Below are positions 63,588-64,000 of a stretch of DNA of 64,000 nucleotides, in pieces (within the stretch, counting starts at the first letter, position 1; every line of letters starts with the position of its first letter). Under the pieces are notes generated by a model. That model did no database searches. It saw only the letters and a list, made by a program, of their open reading frames with translations, and was not told the DNA's origin. The translations under genes were made by a program, and so were the position numbers. Source of the stretch: Candidatus Koribacter versatilis Ellin345 (GTDB lineage: Bacteria > Acidobacteriota > Terriglobia > Terriglobales > Acidobacteriaceae). The stretch covers positions 3,906,001 through 3,970,000 of the forward strand of contig NC_008009.1 of NCBI RefSeq assembly GCF_000014005.1. The letters run 5' to 3'.

Positions 63588-64000
63588 CTATCCCTTGCGG
63601 AGTTCGTTGTACAACTGCGCTGTCTTCTCCAGCGCAACGGCCTCCGCGCGAACGTCGGATTTCAGTCCCACGGCCTTCATAGCCTCGCGCGCTTTCGCCA
63701 TGTCATACGCCACGCGCAGGTTATTGAAGAGCGTCTTTCGCTTTTGCCCGAAGATGAGCTTGAGGAATGAGTCGAAGCCCTCTTCGTCCACGCCAAGCGC
63801 TTCGAGTTTCGGCTCCATCTGGAGCTTCAACACGGTCGAGTGCACCTGCGGCGCTGGATTGAACGATCCCGGCGGCAGCGTGAAAAGCTTCTCAACGTGC
63901 GTGTACAGTTGCGACGTCGCCGAGAGCAGGCCGTAATCGCGGGTACCGGGCTTGGCGGCAATTCGGTCCGCCACTTCCTTCTGCACCATGATCACCGCGA
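63588..64000 (-). CDS. rsmA: 16S rRNA dimethyladenosine transferase RsmA (KsgA), C-terminal part, cut by window end
   Basis: About 137 residues of the C-terminal part; the frame is open to the edge and the N-terminal SAM-binding domain lies outside. The segment VIMVQKEVADRIAAKPGTRDYGLLS and the FNPAPQVHSTVLKL stretch are diagnostic (each is a family-conserved region), and the C-terminal helical domain ends at the stop near 63588. RsmA dimethylates two adenosines near the 3' end of 16S rRNA. No start codon is claimed. Confidence 0.93.
   Translation of the reverse strand, partial: AVIMVQKEVADRIAAKPGTRDYGLLSATSQLYTHVEKLFTLPPGSFNPAPQVHSTVLKLQMEPKLEALGVDEEGFDSFLKLIFGQKRKTLFNNLRVAYDMAKAREAMKAVGLKSDVRAEAVALEKTAQLYNELRKG

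Overview
The window looks like a chromosomal segment of an acidobacterium of the Koribacter/Terriglobales type. This is inferred from gene content: a VWFA-related exported protein, a GWxTD-domain protein, a carboxypeptidase-regulatory/beta-barrel outer-membrane protein, tandem exported DinB-like proteins and a menaquinone gene of the futalosine route (mqnA). Base composition is moderately GC-rich throughout. No rRNA, transposase, integrase, phage module or CRISPR array is visible. Both ends cut genes: an htrA-type protease at the left, whose start codon probably lies one base outside, and rsmA at the right.

Region by region: 1-1.7 kb holds the HtrA protease, its terminator and an initiator tRNA gene read in the opposite direction. 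From 2.0 to 23.9 kb there is a large cell-surface polysaccharide region. Its left part (2.0-8.3 kb, minus strand) has a PglC-like sugar-phosphate transferase, an aminotransferase, a methyltransferase and three exported proteins of unknown function. A lone plus-strand glycosyltransferase follows. Then comes an 11-gene minus-strand run (23.9 to 9.8 kb) with precursor enzymes resembling WbpB, WbpD, WbpE and WbpI, a short GlpD-like oxidoreductase, Wzi, Wza, a Wzc-type tyrosine kinase, a Wzx-type flippase, a Wzy-type polymerase and a second glycosyltransferase. Together these can make a nucleotide diacetamido-uronic acid, build and polymerise repeat units, export them and attach them at the surface. 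No WbpA dehydrogenase lies in the window.

From 24.0 to 29.4 kb there is a tight four-gene minus-strand operon: circularly permuted ATP-grasp enzyme, alpha-E protein, transglutaminase-like protein and an unrecognised exported, membrane-anchored protein with two acidic EF-hand-like loops. The first three form a known but functionally unresolved peptide-ligase locus; the fourth is a candidate new member. From 29.5 to 40.6 kb come envelope genes: a beta-barrel protein with its GWxTD partner, a MacA-like adaptor with an ABC ATPase but no permease, a possible small membrane protein, a small exported protein, an 805-residue protein with three internal repeats and a Tyr/Gly-rich tail, and a secreted metallophosphoesterase.

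From 40.8 to 49.6 kb are a HAD hydrolase, a CHAD-domain protein, a DUF2252 protein, a repeat-rich intergenic region, two exported DinB-like proteins separated by a terminator-like hairpin, an amino-acid permease and a large secreted PIG-L-type protein. From 49.9 to 64 kb are mainly housekeeping genes: an HD-GYP signalling protein, ftsY, ribD, topA, dprA, mqnA, a VTT-domain membrane protein, the VWFA-related protein, an RluD-family pseudouridine synthase, a YdjM-like membrane protein, a small Rieske protein and rsmA.
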